From Betaproteobacteria bacterium (GTDB lineage: Bacteria; Pseudomonadota; Gammaproteobacteria; Burkholderiales; Casimicrobiaceae), in contig JADKKQ010000001.1 of NCBI GenBank assembly GCA_016720425.1, positions 372,001-436,000 on the forward strand: a DNA stretch of 64,000 bases, in the 5' to 3' direction. The notes below the pieces were generated by a model, which saw nothing but the letters and a program-made list of their open reading frames with translations, was not told the origin of the DNA and searched no databases. Below are positions 50,123 to 58,825 of the stretch, one piece after another (position 1 is the first letter of the stretch; the number at the start of each line of letters is the position of its first letter). The translations under genes were made by a program, and so were the position numbers.

Positions 50123-51948
50123 CACGGGCTCCGGGCGAGCGCCGCCAGCTGCGCCAGCGACTCGTCGAGGATCAGCAGCTGCAGCAGCTGCTCGCCCAGG
50201 CCCGGGCGAGCGCGCCAGGCGGCGACGAAGCCGTCGACGCGACCGGCGTCGAGCAGGCCGCCGGTCGAACCGTGAAGCCGCTGGCCCAGCCCGGGCAGGC
50301 GCGGCGCCAAGTCGCCCTCGAGCCAGCCGGCGATCGGCGGGTTGAAGCCGCGCTTCTTCTGGGCGAAGGGGTCGAGCTCGCCCAGCGCCGCCATCGCCGG
50401 GGCCAACAGTTGCTTCGCCGGCCGGGTGAACCGCTGCGCCGGCGGCAGTCCGGCCAGCGCGCCGACGAAGCGGTGATCGAGAAACGGCGCCCGCATCTCG
50501 AGCCCGTGCGCCATGGTCATCAGGTCGGCCTTGCGCAGGATGTAGTCGGGCAGGTAGTTGAGGCGATCGATCTCGAGCAGCGCGGCGAGATCGGCGCCGC
50601 CCCCCGGCGCGGGCATCCGCCAGTAGTGCGGCTGCGGCGAAGCTTCCGGCGCCAGCCACGCACGCTCGCCCGGCGTGAGGCCCGAGAAGCGCAGCACGTA
50701 GGCGCTGCGCCAGTCGAGCCGCAGCTCCTCGCGCAGCCGCTGCCAGCCGCCGCCGATGCCGGCGGGGGGCGGCAGCGAGGGCAGCACCAGCCCGCGGCGC
50801 CAGCGGGTGCGCAGGTGCTTGGCGTAGCGCTTGTAGCCGCCGAACATCTCGTCGCCGCCGTCGCCCCCCAGCACCACCTTGACGTGGCGCGTCGTCTCGC
50901 GCGCCAGGTACCAGGTCGGCACGCTGGAGGGGTCGGCGAAGGGCTCGTCGAGATCGGCGACGATGGCGGCGAAGTCGGCCTCGATGCGCTGCGGAATCGG
51001 CACGTCGAGGTGCGGAAAGCCCAGCCGTGCGGCCGCCGCGCCGGCCAGCGCGCTCTCGTCGAACGCCGTGCCCGGAAACGCCGCGGTGAACGACTGCAGG
51101 CGGTTGCAGCCCATCGCCGCCAGCCGGCAGGCGATCGCCGAGGAATCGATGCCGGAGGACAGAAAGAGCCCGAGCGGGCGGTCGGCGACGGTGCGCATCA
51201 GGATCGCCGCGTCGAAGGTCGCGAGCCAGGGCTCCGCGGACGGCACCGGGCGCCAGTACTCGTGCAGCGTCGAGCTGCGCGCGCCGAGGTCGTAGCGCAG
51301 GTAGTGGGCGGGGGGCAGGCGCTGCACGCCGTCGATGATCGTCCGCGGTGCCGGGATGGTGCGATGCGCGAGATAGGCGTCGATGCCCTCGGCCGACGGC
51401 CGGCGCGCGGCGGGCGGCAGCCACGGCAGCAGCGAGCGCACCGTCGAGCCGAAGGCGAGCCCCTCGTCGCGGGCGGCGTAGACGATGGGCTTGAGGCCCA
51501 GGCGGTCGCGGATCAGGAACAGCGCGCGCTGCCGGAGGTCGAGGAGGGCGATGGCGAACATCCCGCGCAGGCGCTCGACGCAGCCGATTCCCCAGTGCTC
51601 GTAGGCGTGGAGGATGAACTCGGTGTCGGAGCGGGTGCGGAAGACGTAGCCGGCCGCTTCGAGCTCCCGGGCGGCGTCCGCCCAGTCGTAGACCTCGCCG
51701 TTGTACGCGATCCACACGTCGCCGGCGTCGTTGCCCATCGGCTGGTCGGCCACCGGGCGCGGATCGATGATCGACAGTCGCGTGTGCAGCAGCGCGTTGG
51801 GCGCCGCGCCATCGGTGCGCGCCAGCGCCGCGTCCCAGCACACCGCGTGCTCGGCGTCGGGGCCGCGGCGGCGCAGCGCCGCCTGCATCCGCTCGACCGT
51901 CGCCGGCGCGATGTCGCGCGTGCCGAAGAAGCCGGCGATGCCGCACAT
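50122..51948 (-). CDS. glutamine-dependent asparagine-synthase-like amidotransferase (copy 1)
   Basis: The 608-residue product has an Ntn glutaminase domain (MCGIAGFFGTRDI with Cys2; LHTRLSIIDP; AYNGEVYDW; RSDTEFILHAYEHWG) and an ATP-pyrophosphatase domain (about 215-600) with the SGGxDS-type loop LFLSSGIDSSAIA, LGGDGGDEMFGGYKRYAKHL and RAPFLDH. Such paralogues in glycan loci amidate sugar acids or make a surface-linked amide, not free asparagine. The start was placed at 51948 because Cys must follow Met; the upstream frame is repeat sequence. An 84-bp repeat ends two bases before the ATG. Confidence 0.88.
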   Translation of the reverse strand: MCGIAGFFGTRDIAPATVERMQAALRRRGPDAEHAVCWDAALARTDGAAPNALLHTRLSIIDPRPVADQPMGNDAGDVWIAYNGEVYDWADAARELEAAGYVFRTRSDTEFILHAYEHWGIGCVERLRGMFAIALLDLRQRALFLIRDRLGLKPIVYAARDEGLAFGSTVRSLLPWLPPAARRPSAEGIDAYLAHRTIPAPRTIIDGVQRLPPAHYLRYDLGARSSTLHEYWRPVPSAEPWLATFDAAILMRTVADRPLGLFLSSGIDSSAIACRLAAMGCNRLQSFTAAFPGTAFDESALAGAAAARLGFPHLDVPIPQRIEADFAAIVADLDEPFADPSSVPTWYLARETTRHVKVVLGGDGGDEMFGGYKRYAKHLRTRWRRGLVLPSLPPPAGIGGGWQRLREELRLDWRSAYVLRFSGLTPGERAWLAPEASPQPHYWRMPAPGGGADLAALLEIDRLNYLPDYILRKADLMTMAHGLEMRAPFLDHRFVGALAGLPPAQRFTRPAKQLLAPAMAALGELDPFAQKKRGFNPPIAGWLEGDLAPRLPGLGQRLHGSTGGLLDAGRVDGFVAAWRARPGLGEQLLQLLILDESLAQLAALARSP

Positions 51949-51950
51949 GT

Positions 51951-52118
51951 CAGTACCCGCCCGGCCGCCCGAAGGGTACGGACCGCCCCCCGGCGGGGGG
52001 CAGCGAACGGAGTGAGCGTGGGGGCCGTTCATCCCAGTACCCGCCCGGCCGCCCGAAGGGTACTGACCGCCCCCCGGCGGGGGGCAGCGAACGGCGTGAG
52101 CGTGGGGGCCGTTTCATC
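51951..52118. repeat. two tandem 84-bp repeats between amidotransferase 1 and a GT4 gene
   Basis: Units 51951-52034 and 52035-52118 are nearly identical. Each begins CAGTACCCGCCCGGCCGCCC, contains an inverted CAGTACCC/GGGTACTG (or GGGTACGG) pair and a CCCCCCGGCGGGGGG palindrome, and ends GGGGGCCGTT. They fill the whole gap, from two bases before the amidotransferase ATG to the GT4 stop codon. Confidence 0.92.
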
Positions 52119-53231
52119 TCAGCGCGTCTCCAGCACCATCCGGAACACCTGCTCCATCCGGTCCAGCATGGCGGCGAGCCCGAAGCGCGCCACCGCGCGT
52201 TCGCGTCCCGCGCTGCCGAAGCGCCGGCGCAGCGCCGCGTCGCCGCGCAAGCGGGCAAGGCCGGCGCCCAGCGCCGCGGCGTCGCGCGGCGCGACGACGA
52301 GGCCGGTGACCTCGGCGGCGACCGCCTCGGTGATCGCGCCGACCGGCGTCGAGACCACGGGCAGGCCGCAGGCCATCGCCTGCATGATCGCCTGCGGCAC
52401 GCCTTCCTCGCCGTACGAGGGCAGCGTGAACAGGTCGAGCGCCTGCAGCCAGGGGACGACGTCCTGCTGCTGGCCGACGAAGCGCACGTCGGCGGCGAGC
52501 CCGAGCCGCGCGAGGCCGGCCTCCAGCCGGTCGCGGTACGGCCCGTCGCCGACGACGATCACCTGCCAGTCCGCCCAGCCGGCACGGTCCTGCGCGAGCG
52601 CCTCGAACAGGTAGTCGTGGCCCTTCCAGTCGCGCAGCGTCGCGACGATCCCCAGCGCAGGCTGGTCCGGCAGGCCCAGCCGGGCGCGCGCGGCGGCGGC
52701 GTCGCCGGGAACGAAGCGGGTGAGGTCGATGCCGGTGGGGATCGACGTCATGTGCTCGAGCGGCACGCCGTTGTCGCGCGCCAGCTGCGTGCGCAGCGCC
52801 TCGCCGGTGGTGACGATGTGCGCGGTCGCCCGGCGATACAGCCAGCGCGTCGTCGGGCGGTTGCGAACCGTCGTCGAGACGTGGCGGGTGCGCACCAGCG
52901 GCGGCGCGCCGGCCAGCGTCGCGCAGGCCGCGGCGCTGAGCCAGCTGTCGGTCGAGCTGTGGGTGTTGACGACGTCGATCTGCCCCCGGTTCGCGACCAG
53001 CCAGCGCCGCAGCGCGAGCAGCGCGGGCAGTCGCTTCCGGGCGATCGGCAGGCGCTCGACCGGGATGCCCATCCGCTCCGCGGCCGGCGCGATCGGCGCC
53101 TCGGCCGGTGCGATCAGCGTCACGCGATGGCCGCGATCGAGAAAGCCGCGCGCCTCGGTGAGGATGCGGATCTCCTGGCCGCCCCAGCCGCAGGAGTTCT
53201 CGGTGTGGACGATCGACAGCGGCTGCGCCAC
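52119..53231 (-). CDS. GT4 glycosyltransferase
   Basis: The 370 residues form a GT-B GT4 enzyme: IVHTENSCGWGGQEIRILTEARGF at the N-terminus, VVNTHSSTDSWL, GIVATLRDWKGHDYLFEAL, DVRFVGQQQDVVPWLQALDLFTLPSYGEEGVPQAIMQAMACGLPVVST (E-x7-E-type donor site) and GRERAVARFG. The start is GTG 53231, with a copy of the 84-bp repeat ending two bases upstream, just as before the amidotransferase gene. Sugar and acceptor are unknown; the surroundings suggest LPS core or a surface glycan. Confidence 0.9.
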   Translation of the reverse strand: MAQPLSIVHTENSCGWGGQEIRILTEARGFLDRGHRVTLIAPAEAPIAPAAERMGIPVERLPIARKRLPALLALRRWLVANRGQIDVVNTHSSTDSWLSAAACATLAGAPPLVRTRHVSTTVRNRPTTRWLYRRATAHIVTTGEALRTQLARDNGVPLEHMTSIPTGIDLTRFVPGDAAAARARLGLPDQPALGIVATLRDWKGHDYLFEALAQDRAGWADWQVIVVGDGPYRDRLEAGLARLGLAADVRFVGQQQDVVPWLQALDLFTLPSYGEEGVPQAIMQAMACGLPVVSTPVGAITEAVAAEVTGLVVAPRDAAALGAGLARLRGDAALRRRFGSAGRERAVARFGLAAMLDRMEQVFRMVLETR

Positions 53232-53233
53232 GT

Positions 53234-53267
53234 CAGTACCCGCCCGGCCGCCCGAAGGGTACTGACT
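53234..53267. repeat. partial copy (34 bp) of the 84-bp repeat before the GT4 start
   Basis: CAGTACCCGCCCGGCCGCCC through GGGTACTG matches the first 34 bases of the 84-bp units. It stands at the same distance (two bases) from the GT4 GTG start as the full copy does from the amidotransferase ATG. Confidence 0.88.
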
Positions 53268-53302
53268 GACCCGTCAACCGGGAACCAGGAGCGCGCAGTT
53301 CC

Positions 53303-53369
53303 TGTAGGAGCGGCTTCAGCCGCGAATGCCGTTTCAGGGCGGCGATTCGCGGCTGAAGCCGCTCCTGCA
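53303..53369. repeat. REP-like palindromic doublet
   Basis: Arms 53303-53330 and 53341-53369 share GGAGCGGCTTCAGCCGCGAAT in opposite orientation, separated by 10 bases (53331-53340); apart from one mismatch and one extra base they pair throughout. The unit resembles REP sequences abundant in Pseudomonas and Xanthomonadaceae. It lies between the second amidotransferase gene and the GT4 gene and would make a strong transcript hairpin. Confidence 0.88.
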
Positions 53370-53401
53370 AAGATCTTCGTTGGATGCTTCACGGCGCCGG
53401 A

Positions 53402-55270
53402 TCAACCGAGGGCGAAGTCCGGCTCGTAGCGCGCGAACCAGCGCTCGAGGATCAGCAGCACCCACAGCCGCATCGCGTGGTTCTTGCGCCCCGACGTGTG
53501 CTCGGCCAGCAGGCGCGCGATCGTCGCCGGGCGCAGCAGGCCGCGGCGGCCGATGCCGCGCGGCCCCAGCGCCGCCGTGATGTCGTCCTTCAGCTCCCGC
53601 GCGAGCCAGCGGTCCAGCGGCATCATGAAGCCCTGCTTGGGGCGATGGACGATCTCCTTCGGCAGGTAACGCTCGGCGAGCGCCTTCAGCACCACCTTGC
53701 GCGCGCTGCCGTCGATCTTCAGCTCCGGCGTGAGCCGCGCGCACCAGCCGTAGAACTCGTGGTCGAGGAAAGGGACCCGTGCCTCCAGCGAGTACGCCAT
53801 CGTCGCCCGGTCGACCTTGGCGAGCAGGTCGTCGGGCAGCCACAGCCGCGCGTCGATGTCGAGCAGGTGATCGAGGTACGACGGCGAATCGCATTGCCGG
53901 TACAGCGCCTCGGCGCTGTCGGCGATACGCGCGGTGGCGAGCTCGTTGAAGCGGTCGGTGAAGTACTCGCGCCGCCGCAGCGACTCGTAGATGTTGGGGA
54001 TCGTCGCGTAGCGGCGTTCGCGCGGCTCGGAGGCGGCCTTCAGCAGCCGGTCGCGCGCGATCCGCGGCGGCAGGCGGCGCACCAGCCAGGGCAGCGGCGA
54101 TCCCGGCGCGCCGAGCACGCGGGTGAACCTCTCGCCGCGCACCCGCTTGACGTAGTTGCGGTAGCCGCCGAAGACTTCGTCGGCACCCTCGCCGGTCAGC
54201 ACCACGGTGACGTCGCGCCGCGCGTATTCGGCGAGCAGCATCGTCGGCAGCGCGGCCTGGTCGCCGAAGGGCTCGTCGAAGACGTCGACCCAGCGGTCGA
54301 GCGCCGGCAGCACGTCGTCGGGACCCAGCATCAGGCAGTGGTGGCGCGCGCCGATGTGACGGGCGACCGTCGCCGCCTCGACGTGCTCGCTGCCGACGTC
54401 GGTGCCGGTGAAGCCAAGGTTGAAGGTGTCGATCGGGCGGCCCGCGATGCGCGTCGCCAGCGCCGCGATCACGCCCGAGTCGACCCCGCCGCTGACGAAC
54501 GCGCCGAGCGGCACGTCGGCGACCAGCATCGACTCGACCGAGCGCGCGAGCTCGCGGTCGAGTCCGTCGACCGCTTCGCGCAGCGCGAACGGGTGCTTGG
54601 GCACGTAGCTCGGCCGCCAGTAGCAGCCGGTGGACAGCGCGCCGTCGCGCACCGCCAGCCAGTGGCCCGGCGGCAGCTTGTGCACGTCGCGGTAGACGCT
54701 GCGCGGCGCCGGGATGTACTGGCATTCGAGATAGAGCATCAGCGCGTCCGGATCGACCCGCCGCGGCAGCCCCGGGAACGGCAGCAGCGCCTTCATCTCC
54801 GAGCCGAAGACGAGCGACCCGTCGTGCCAGGCGTGGTAGAGCGGCTTCACGCCGAGGTGGTCGCGGGCGAGGAAGAGCTCCTGCCGCGTGCGGTCCCAGA
54901 GCGCGAAGGCGAACATGCCGCGGAGGCGCTCGAGGACGCCGCGTCCCCACTCGCGCCAGCCGGCGAGGATCACCTCGCCGTCGCCCTGCGTCGCGAAGCG
55001 GTGGCCGGCGGCGACGAGCTCGGCGCGCAGCGCGCGGAAATTGTAGATCTCGCCGTTGAACACCAGCGCCGTGGCGCCGTCCGCGCCGACCAGCGGCTGG
55101 CGGCTGCCGGCGAGGTCGATCACCGACAGCCGGCGGTGGCCGAGGCCCACCGGGCCGTCGTAGTGGAAGCCGTCGGCATCGGGCCCGCGGTGCGCGAGCG
55201 ACGCGGTCATCGCCGGCAGCGCCGCGCGCGCGTCCGGACGATGGGAGAGAAAACCGGTGATGCCGCACAT
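53402..55270 (-). CDS. glutamine-dependent asparagine-synthase-like amidotransferase (copy 2)
   Basis: The 622-residue product is closer to AsnB-type enzymes: MCGITGFLSHR (Cys2), SLAHRGPDADG, LVFNGEIYNFRALR, GDGEVILAGWREWG, then ADVPLGAFVSGGVDSGVIAAL, VVLTGEGADEVFGGYRNY, SLEARVPFLDHEFYGW and HRPKQGFMMPLDRWL. Copies of this kind are common in exopolysaccharide and O-antigen loci. It differs strongly from copy 1, so the two are not recent duplicates. A TATAAT box lies about 55 bases upstream, inside the 3' end of the next gene. Confidence 0.9.
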   Translation of the reverse strand: MCGITGFLSHRPDARAALPAMTASLAHRGPDADGFHYDGPVGLGHRRLSVIDLAGSRQPLVGADGATALVFNGEIYNFRALRAELVAAGHRFATQGDGEVILAGWREWGRGVLERLRGMFAFALWDRTRQELFLARDHLGVKPLYHAWHDGSLVFGSEMKALLPFPGLPRRVDPDALMLYLECQYIPAPRSVYRDVHKLPPGHWLAVRDGALSTGCYWRPSYVPKHPFALREAVDGLDRELARSVESMLVADVPLGAFVSGGVDSGVIAALATRIAGRPIDTFNLGFTGTDVGSEHVEAATVARHIGARHHCLMLGPDDVLPALDRWVDVFDEPFGDQAALPTMLLAEYARRDVTVVLTGEGADEVFGGYRNYVKRVRGERFTRVLGAPGSPLPWLVRRLPPRIARDRLLKAASEPRERRYATIPNIYESLRRREYFTDRFNELATARIADSAEALYRQCDSPSYLDHLLDIDARLWLPDDLLAKVDRATMAYSLEARVPFLDHEFYGWCARLTPELKIDGSARKVVLKALAERYLPKEIVHRPKQGFMMPLDRWLARELKDDITAALGPRGIGRRGLLRPATIARLLAEHTSGRKNHAMRLWVLLILERWFARYEPDFALG

Positions 55271-55295
55271 GAAGAGGATCGGCGCCGCGTGGACG

Positions 55296-56474
55296 TCAGC
55301 GGCAGGCCGCAGGAGAGGGCGCGATTATAGCCGGTGCGCCGGCGGCGCCCGGCAGCAGCGAGCCGTAGAGCGCCAGCAGGCGCTCGCTCATCGCGTCCGG
55401 TGTGAGCTCGGCGACCGCGGCCGCGGCGCGCAGCGCGCGGTCGGCGCGGGTCGCCGCGTCCATCAGTTCGCGCATCCCGGCCGCGATGGCGTCGACGTCG
55501 CCGGCGGCGCAGGTCGTGCCGGCGCCGAATGCGCGCACCCGCTCGCCCGCGCCGCAGCGGTCGCTGGTGACGACCGGGAGGCCGCAGGCCAGCGCTTCGA
55601 GCACGGCATTCGACAGCGGGTCGTACATCGTCGGCAGCACGAAGGCGTCGGCGGCACCGTACCAGGGGCGCGGATCGGCCTGCGGTCCGGCGAACAGCAC
55701 GCGGTCGACGACGCCCGCGCGCTGCGCCAGTCGCCGGTAGCGTGCCGGGTGCTTGTCGCGGCCGACGACGACCAGCCGCGCCGCCGCGGGCAGCCGCGCC
55801 AACGCACGCAGCGCGGCCGGCACGCCCTTGCGCGCGTAGCCCGAGCCCAGCAGCAGGAAGACGACCCGATCGTCGTCGAAGCCGAGCCGGCGCCGCACGC
55901 CAGCGCGCCCTTCGCGCACCTGCGGACCGAACTCCGCCGGATCGACGGCGTTGTAGACGACGTGCAGCTTGTCGGCGGCGATCGGGAAGTGCGCCTGCAC
56001 GTCCTCCTTCACCATCTGCGAGATGCAGATGACGGCCTTCAGCCCGGGATCGGCGAACACCCGCGCCTCGGCGTCGAGGATGTAGCGGTGATAGCCGTTG
56101 GCGGCGATGCGCAGGCGCTCGAACGCGCCTCCGGCCCGGCGCCGCTCCTCGAGCCAGACGCGGTGGACGCCGTCGCCCGCGCGGAAGATGTCGCAGCCGT
56201 CGATGCGCTCGTGCGTCTGGACCAGGTCGGGTCGCTCCCGCGCCAGCGCCGCCTTGACCGCCCGCGCGAAGCTCGCGTCGCGCCAGCGGTTGCCGACGTA
56301 GAACGGATTGCAGAGCACCGGCTCGATCGCCGTCCCCGCCGCGGACGCCGGCCACTGCCGCGTGTAGACGGAGAGCCCGACGCCGCGGGCGGCGAGCGCA
56401 TCCATCGCCCGCGCGACGAAGCGTTCCGCGCCGCCGAACGGCGTGTAGCGCTGGCGGACGATGCCGAGTTTCAT
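55296..56474 (-). CDS. GT4 glycosyltransferase (WaaG-like)
   Basis: The 392 residues resemble WaaG-type LPS core glucosyltransferases: MKLGIVRQRYTPFGGAERFVARAMDAL, TYTRQW-like VYTRQWPA, RPDLVQTHERIDGCDIFRAGDGVHRVWLE, AVICISQMVKEDVQAHF, VVYNAVDPAEF, FLLLGSGYARKGVPAALRALA, DAFVLPTMYDPLSNAVLEALACGLPVVTSDRCGAGE. It probably adds a hexose to LPS core heptose. The start overlaps the upstream GT9 stop (ATGA). Confidence 0.9.
   Translation of the reverse strand: MKLGIVRQRYTPFGGAERFVARAMDALAARGVGLSVYTRQWPASAAGTAIEPVLCNPFYVGNRWRDASFARAVKAALARERPDLVQTHERIDGCDIFRAGDGVHRVWLEERRRAGGAFERLRIAANGYHRYILDAEARVFADPGLKAVICISQMVKEDVQAHFPIAADKLHVVYNAVDPAEFGPQVREGRAGVRRRLGFDDDRVVFLLLGSGYARKGVPAALRALARLPAAARLVVVGRDKHPARYRRLAQRAGVVDRVLFAGPQADPRPWYGAADAFVLPTMYDPLSNAVLEALACGLPVVTSDRCGAGERVRAFGAGTTCAAGDVDAIAAGMRELMDAATRADRALRAAAAVAELTPDAMSERLLALYGSLLPGAAGAPAIIAPSPAACR
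55324..55329 (-). promoter_or_regulatory. TATAAT -10 box for amidotransferase 2, inside the WaaG-like gene
   Basis: TATAAT on the minus strand encodes part of the final PAIIAP residues of the WaaG-like protein and lies about 55 bases before the amidotransferase start at 55270. Confidence 0.45.
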
Positions 56475-57586
56475 TGCGGCGACGTGCTCCCGGTCTCCGC
56501 GAGCAGGTCCTCGATGGCGGCGGCCACGCGCACGTCGGGCAGCGTCAGCAGGCAGTCGGAGTGGTTGCTGCCGCCGCAGCCGTTGTTGCCGCAGGGTCGG
56601 CAGCAGTGCGCGGTCGAGGCGACGACGCGGTGCGGGACGCGCCACGGCCCCCACTCGGCGTCGCCGCTGGGCCCGAACAGCGCCACCGTCGGGGTGCCCA
56701 TCGCCGCCGCCATGTGCATCGGCGCCGAGTCGACGCCGAAGAAGAGCCGCGCGGCGCCGATCAGCGCCGCGAGCTCGGGCAGCGTGAGTTCGCCGACGAG
56801 GTCGACGACAGAGGCGCGGGTGGCGGCCCGCACCGCCGCGACCAGCGCGCGCTCGGCGGGGTCCGGGGCGCCGGTGAGCACGATCGCCCAGCCGTCGGCG
56901 GCAAGGCGATCGACGATCGCCGCCGTCGCCGCGGCGGGCCAGCACTTGAACAGCCAGCGCGAGCCCGGGTGCACGACGACGAAACGCCGCCGCTCCAGCC
57001 GATGCTCGGCCAGCAGCGCGGCGACGCGTGCCTGCGCCGCCTCCCCGGGGACGAGGACGAGCGCCTTGTCGCGCGGCTCGGGCCAGATGCCGATGCGGCG
57101 CAGCGCGTCGAGGTTGGTCTCGACGGTGTGGCGCGGCGTGGCGCGCGGCAGCGGGTAGCGGTGGGCGAACGCGCGGCGCCACCAGAACCCTCCGCGTGCG
57201 CGTTCCGGCGCGACACCGGCCCCGGCCCCGAGCAGCAGCTTGAGCCAGGCGCCGCGCGGGTGCTCGGTGAGGTGGACGACGAGGTCGTAGCGACGCGCGC
57301 GCAGCGCCCGCAGCAGGCGCCACTCGGCCGCCAGCTGCGCCCGCAGGCCGCGTTGCTTCGCCGCGCGGTCGATCGCGTGCAGCACGCGGATCGCCGGGTG
57401 TCCGGCCAGCATCGGCAGCGTCTCGCGGTAGACCAGCGCGTCGATCTCGGCCTGCGGCGCGGCGCGCTGCAGCACCGTGCACACCGGCGACGCCAGCAGC
57501 ACGTCGCCGTGATGGCGCAGCTTGATCACGAGCACGCGGCGGACGCGCGAGAGATCGATCGCGTCAGCGACGGCCGGGGCGAGCAT
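56471..57586 (-). CDS. GT9 heptosyltransferase (WaaQ/RfaQ-like)
   Basis: The 371-residue protein has the heptosyltransferase pattern: RVLVIKLRHHGDVLLASPVCTVLQRAAP, YDLVVHLTEHPRGAWLKLL, VVVHPGSRWLFKCWPA, SVVDLVGELTLPELAALIGAARLFFGVDSAPMHMAAAMGTPTVALFGPSG and a final Cys-rich CCRPCGNNGCGGSNHSDCL, as in RfaQ-family proteins. With the WaaG-like gene overlapping its end, LPS core assembly is the likely role. ATG 57586. Confidence 0.92.
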   Translation of the reverse strand: MLAPAVADAIDLSRVRRVLVIKLRHHGDVLLASPVCTVLQRAAPQAEIDALVYRETLPMLAGHPAIRVLHAIDRAAKQRGLRAQLAAEWRLLRALRARRYDLVVHLTEHPRGAWLKLLLGAGAGVAPERARGGFWWRRAFAHRYPLPRATPRHTVETNLDALRRIGIWPEPRDKALVLVPGEAAQARVAALLAEHRLERRRFVVVHPGSRWLFKCWPAAATAAIVDRLAADGWAIVLTGAPDPAERALVAAVRAATRASVVDLVGELTLPELAALIGAARLFFGVDSAPMHMAAAMGTPTVALFGPSGDAEWGPWRVPHRVVASTAHCCRPCGNNGCGGSNHSDCLLTLPDVRVAAAIEDLLAETGSTSPQ

Positions 57587-57631
57587 GGAGGCAACGATAG
57601 CAGAACGGCGAACCTGCGCCCATCGGCGGCA

Positions 57632-58723
57632 TCACTCCGGCTCGCCCCAGCCCGGTCGGCCGGCGAGCGCGAACAGGAAGGCGCTGGCCGCGAGCGGCCA
57701 CAGCATCAGCACGGTGTGCGTCAGGCCGTTGAAGTTGAGCAGGTGACCGTAGCTCCAGTTGAACAGCGACAGCGGTGCGCGCGCGTGCAGCAGGTCCGGC
57801 GCCAGCAGCGTCGACAGCAGCGACGACAGCAGCGCGATGGCGCAGGTGGCGACCTGCACCGGGCGCGGCAGGTAGAGGAACATCGGCAGCGCGAGCGCGC
57901 CGGCGGCGACCCCGGTGGAGACGCCGGGAGAGAGCCAGTGCTCCCACGCCGCCGGCTTCAGCAGCGTCGCCGCGGCGATGCCCTTGGCCAGCAGCGCGAC
58001 GACGACCGTGGCCACGACGGCCACGCCGACCTGCCGGCGCTCCCGCATCAGCAGCGCGACGAACAACCCGACGCCCAGCACCTGCAGCGCGCTGTGCGCC
58101 GCCTCGACCAGCGTGGCGGCGAGGTCGGGGACGACGGCGAGCCCGGGCGTCAGCGGCCCCAGCTGCGGGGTCGGGTCGAACACGGTGGCGAACAGCGGGA
58201 TCCCCGGATTGATCTGGACGGCGAGCCAGACCGTCAGCAGCGCGAGGCCGAGATCGCCGGCCCGGCCCGGCAGGAACCAGCGCTCGCGCCGGCGGCGGAT
58301 GGCGTCCCGGACGCGTGTCGACCGCAGCAACAGCAGCGCGAGGAGTGCTCCGGCCGCGCTGCCGGCGGTGTTGGCGAAGAGGTCGACGGCGTTGGCATCG
58401 CGCGGCGGCAGGTACATCTGCAGCGCTTCGAGCACGAACGACAGCGTCGCGCCGGCGGCGACGGCCACCGAAACCCGCGACCAGGCGGAGCGCTGCCGCG
58501 GCATCAGCGCGACGAAGAACCCGAACGGCACGTAGGCGAGCATGTTGGCCAGCGTGTCGAAGCGGAGCCACCGCGCCGGCCAGCGGCCGAACAGGAAGAA
58601 AGGCGTCGCCGGCTCGGGGGCGATCCACTGCCCGAAGGGCTGCAGGCTGGCGTAGACGATCGACAGCCCGTACAGCGCGGCGAGGAAATGCGGCAGCAGC
58701 GAGCGGCGATCGTGGCGTGGCAT
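57632..58723 (-). CDS. VanZ-family polytopic membrane protein
   Basis: The 363-residue membrane protein starts with the VanZ-like block LYGLSIVYASLQPFGQW...LANMLAYVPFGFFVALMP and SFVLEALQMYLPPRDANAVDLFANTAGSAAGALLALL, then several more membrane helices. VanZ-family proteins are linked to glycopeptide tolerance and, in exopolysaccharide loci of Betaproteobacteria, to unknown envelope functions. It precedes the glycosyltransferases on the same strand; TATAAT lies about 62 bases upstream. Confidence 0.87.
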   Translation of the reverse strand: MPRHDRRSLLPHFLAALYGLSIVYASLQPFGQWIAPEPATPFFLFGRWPARWLRFDTLANMLAYVPFGFFVALMPRQRSAWSRVSVAVAAGATLSFVLEALQMYLPPRDANAVDLFANTAGSAAGALLALLLLRSTRVRDAIRRRRERWFLPGRAGDLGLALLTVWLAVQINPGIPLFATVFDPTPQLGPLTPGLAVVPDLAATLVEAAHSALQVLGVGLFVALLMRERRQVGVAVVATVVVALLAKGIAAATLLKPAAWEHWLSPGVSTGVAAGALALPMFLYLPRPVQVATCAIALLSSLLSTLLAPDLLHARAPLSLFNWSYGHLLNFNGLTHTVLMLWPLAASAFLFALAGRPGWGEPE

Positions 58724-58784
58724 CGTGAGGGCCGACTCCCGACCCGTTCTCCGGAGAGAAGGCGGCGCCGGGTCCGGGTGCGCG

Positions 58785-58790
58785 ATTATA
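58785..58790 (-). promoter_or_regulatory. TATAAT -10 box before the VanZ-family gene
   Basis: TATAAT on the minus strand in the context CCTATAATCGCG, about 62 bases before the ATG at 58723. The same CTATAATCG form occurs before msbA and the ferredoxin gene. Confidence 0.5.
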
Positions 58791-58825
58791 GGCGCCGCAT
58801 CCGGCGCCGCGCCCGGCGGCCGCGG

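Noticed and set aside
51951..52118. CRISPR array
   Set aside because: Only two adjoining 84-bp units with no unique spacers between them, and no cas genes.
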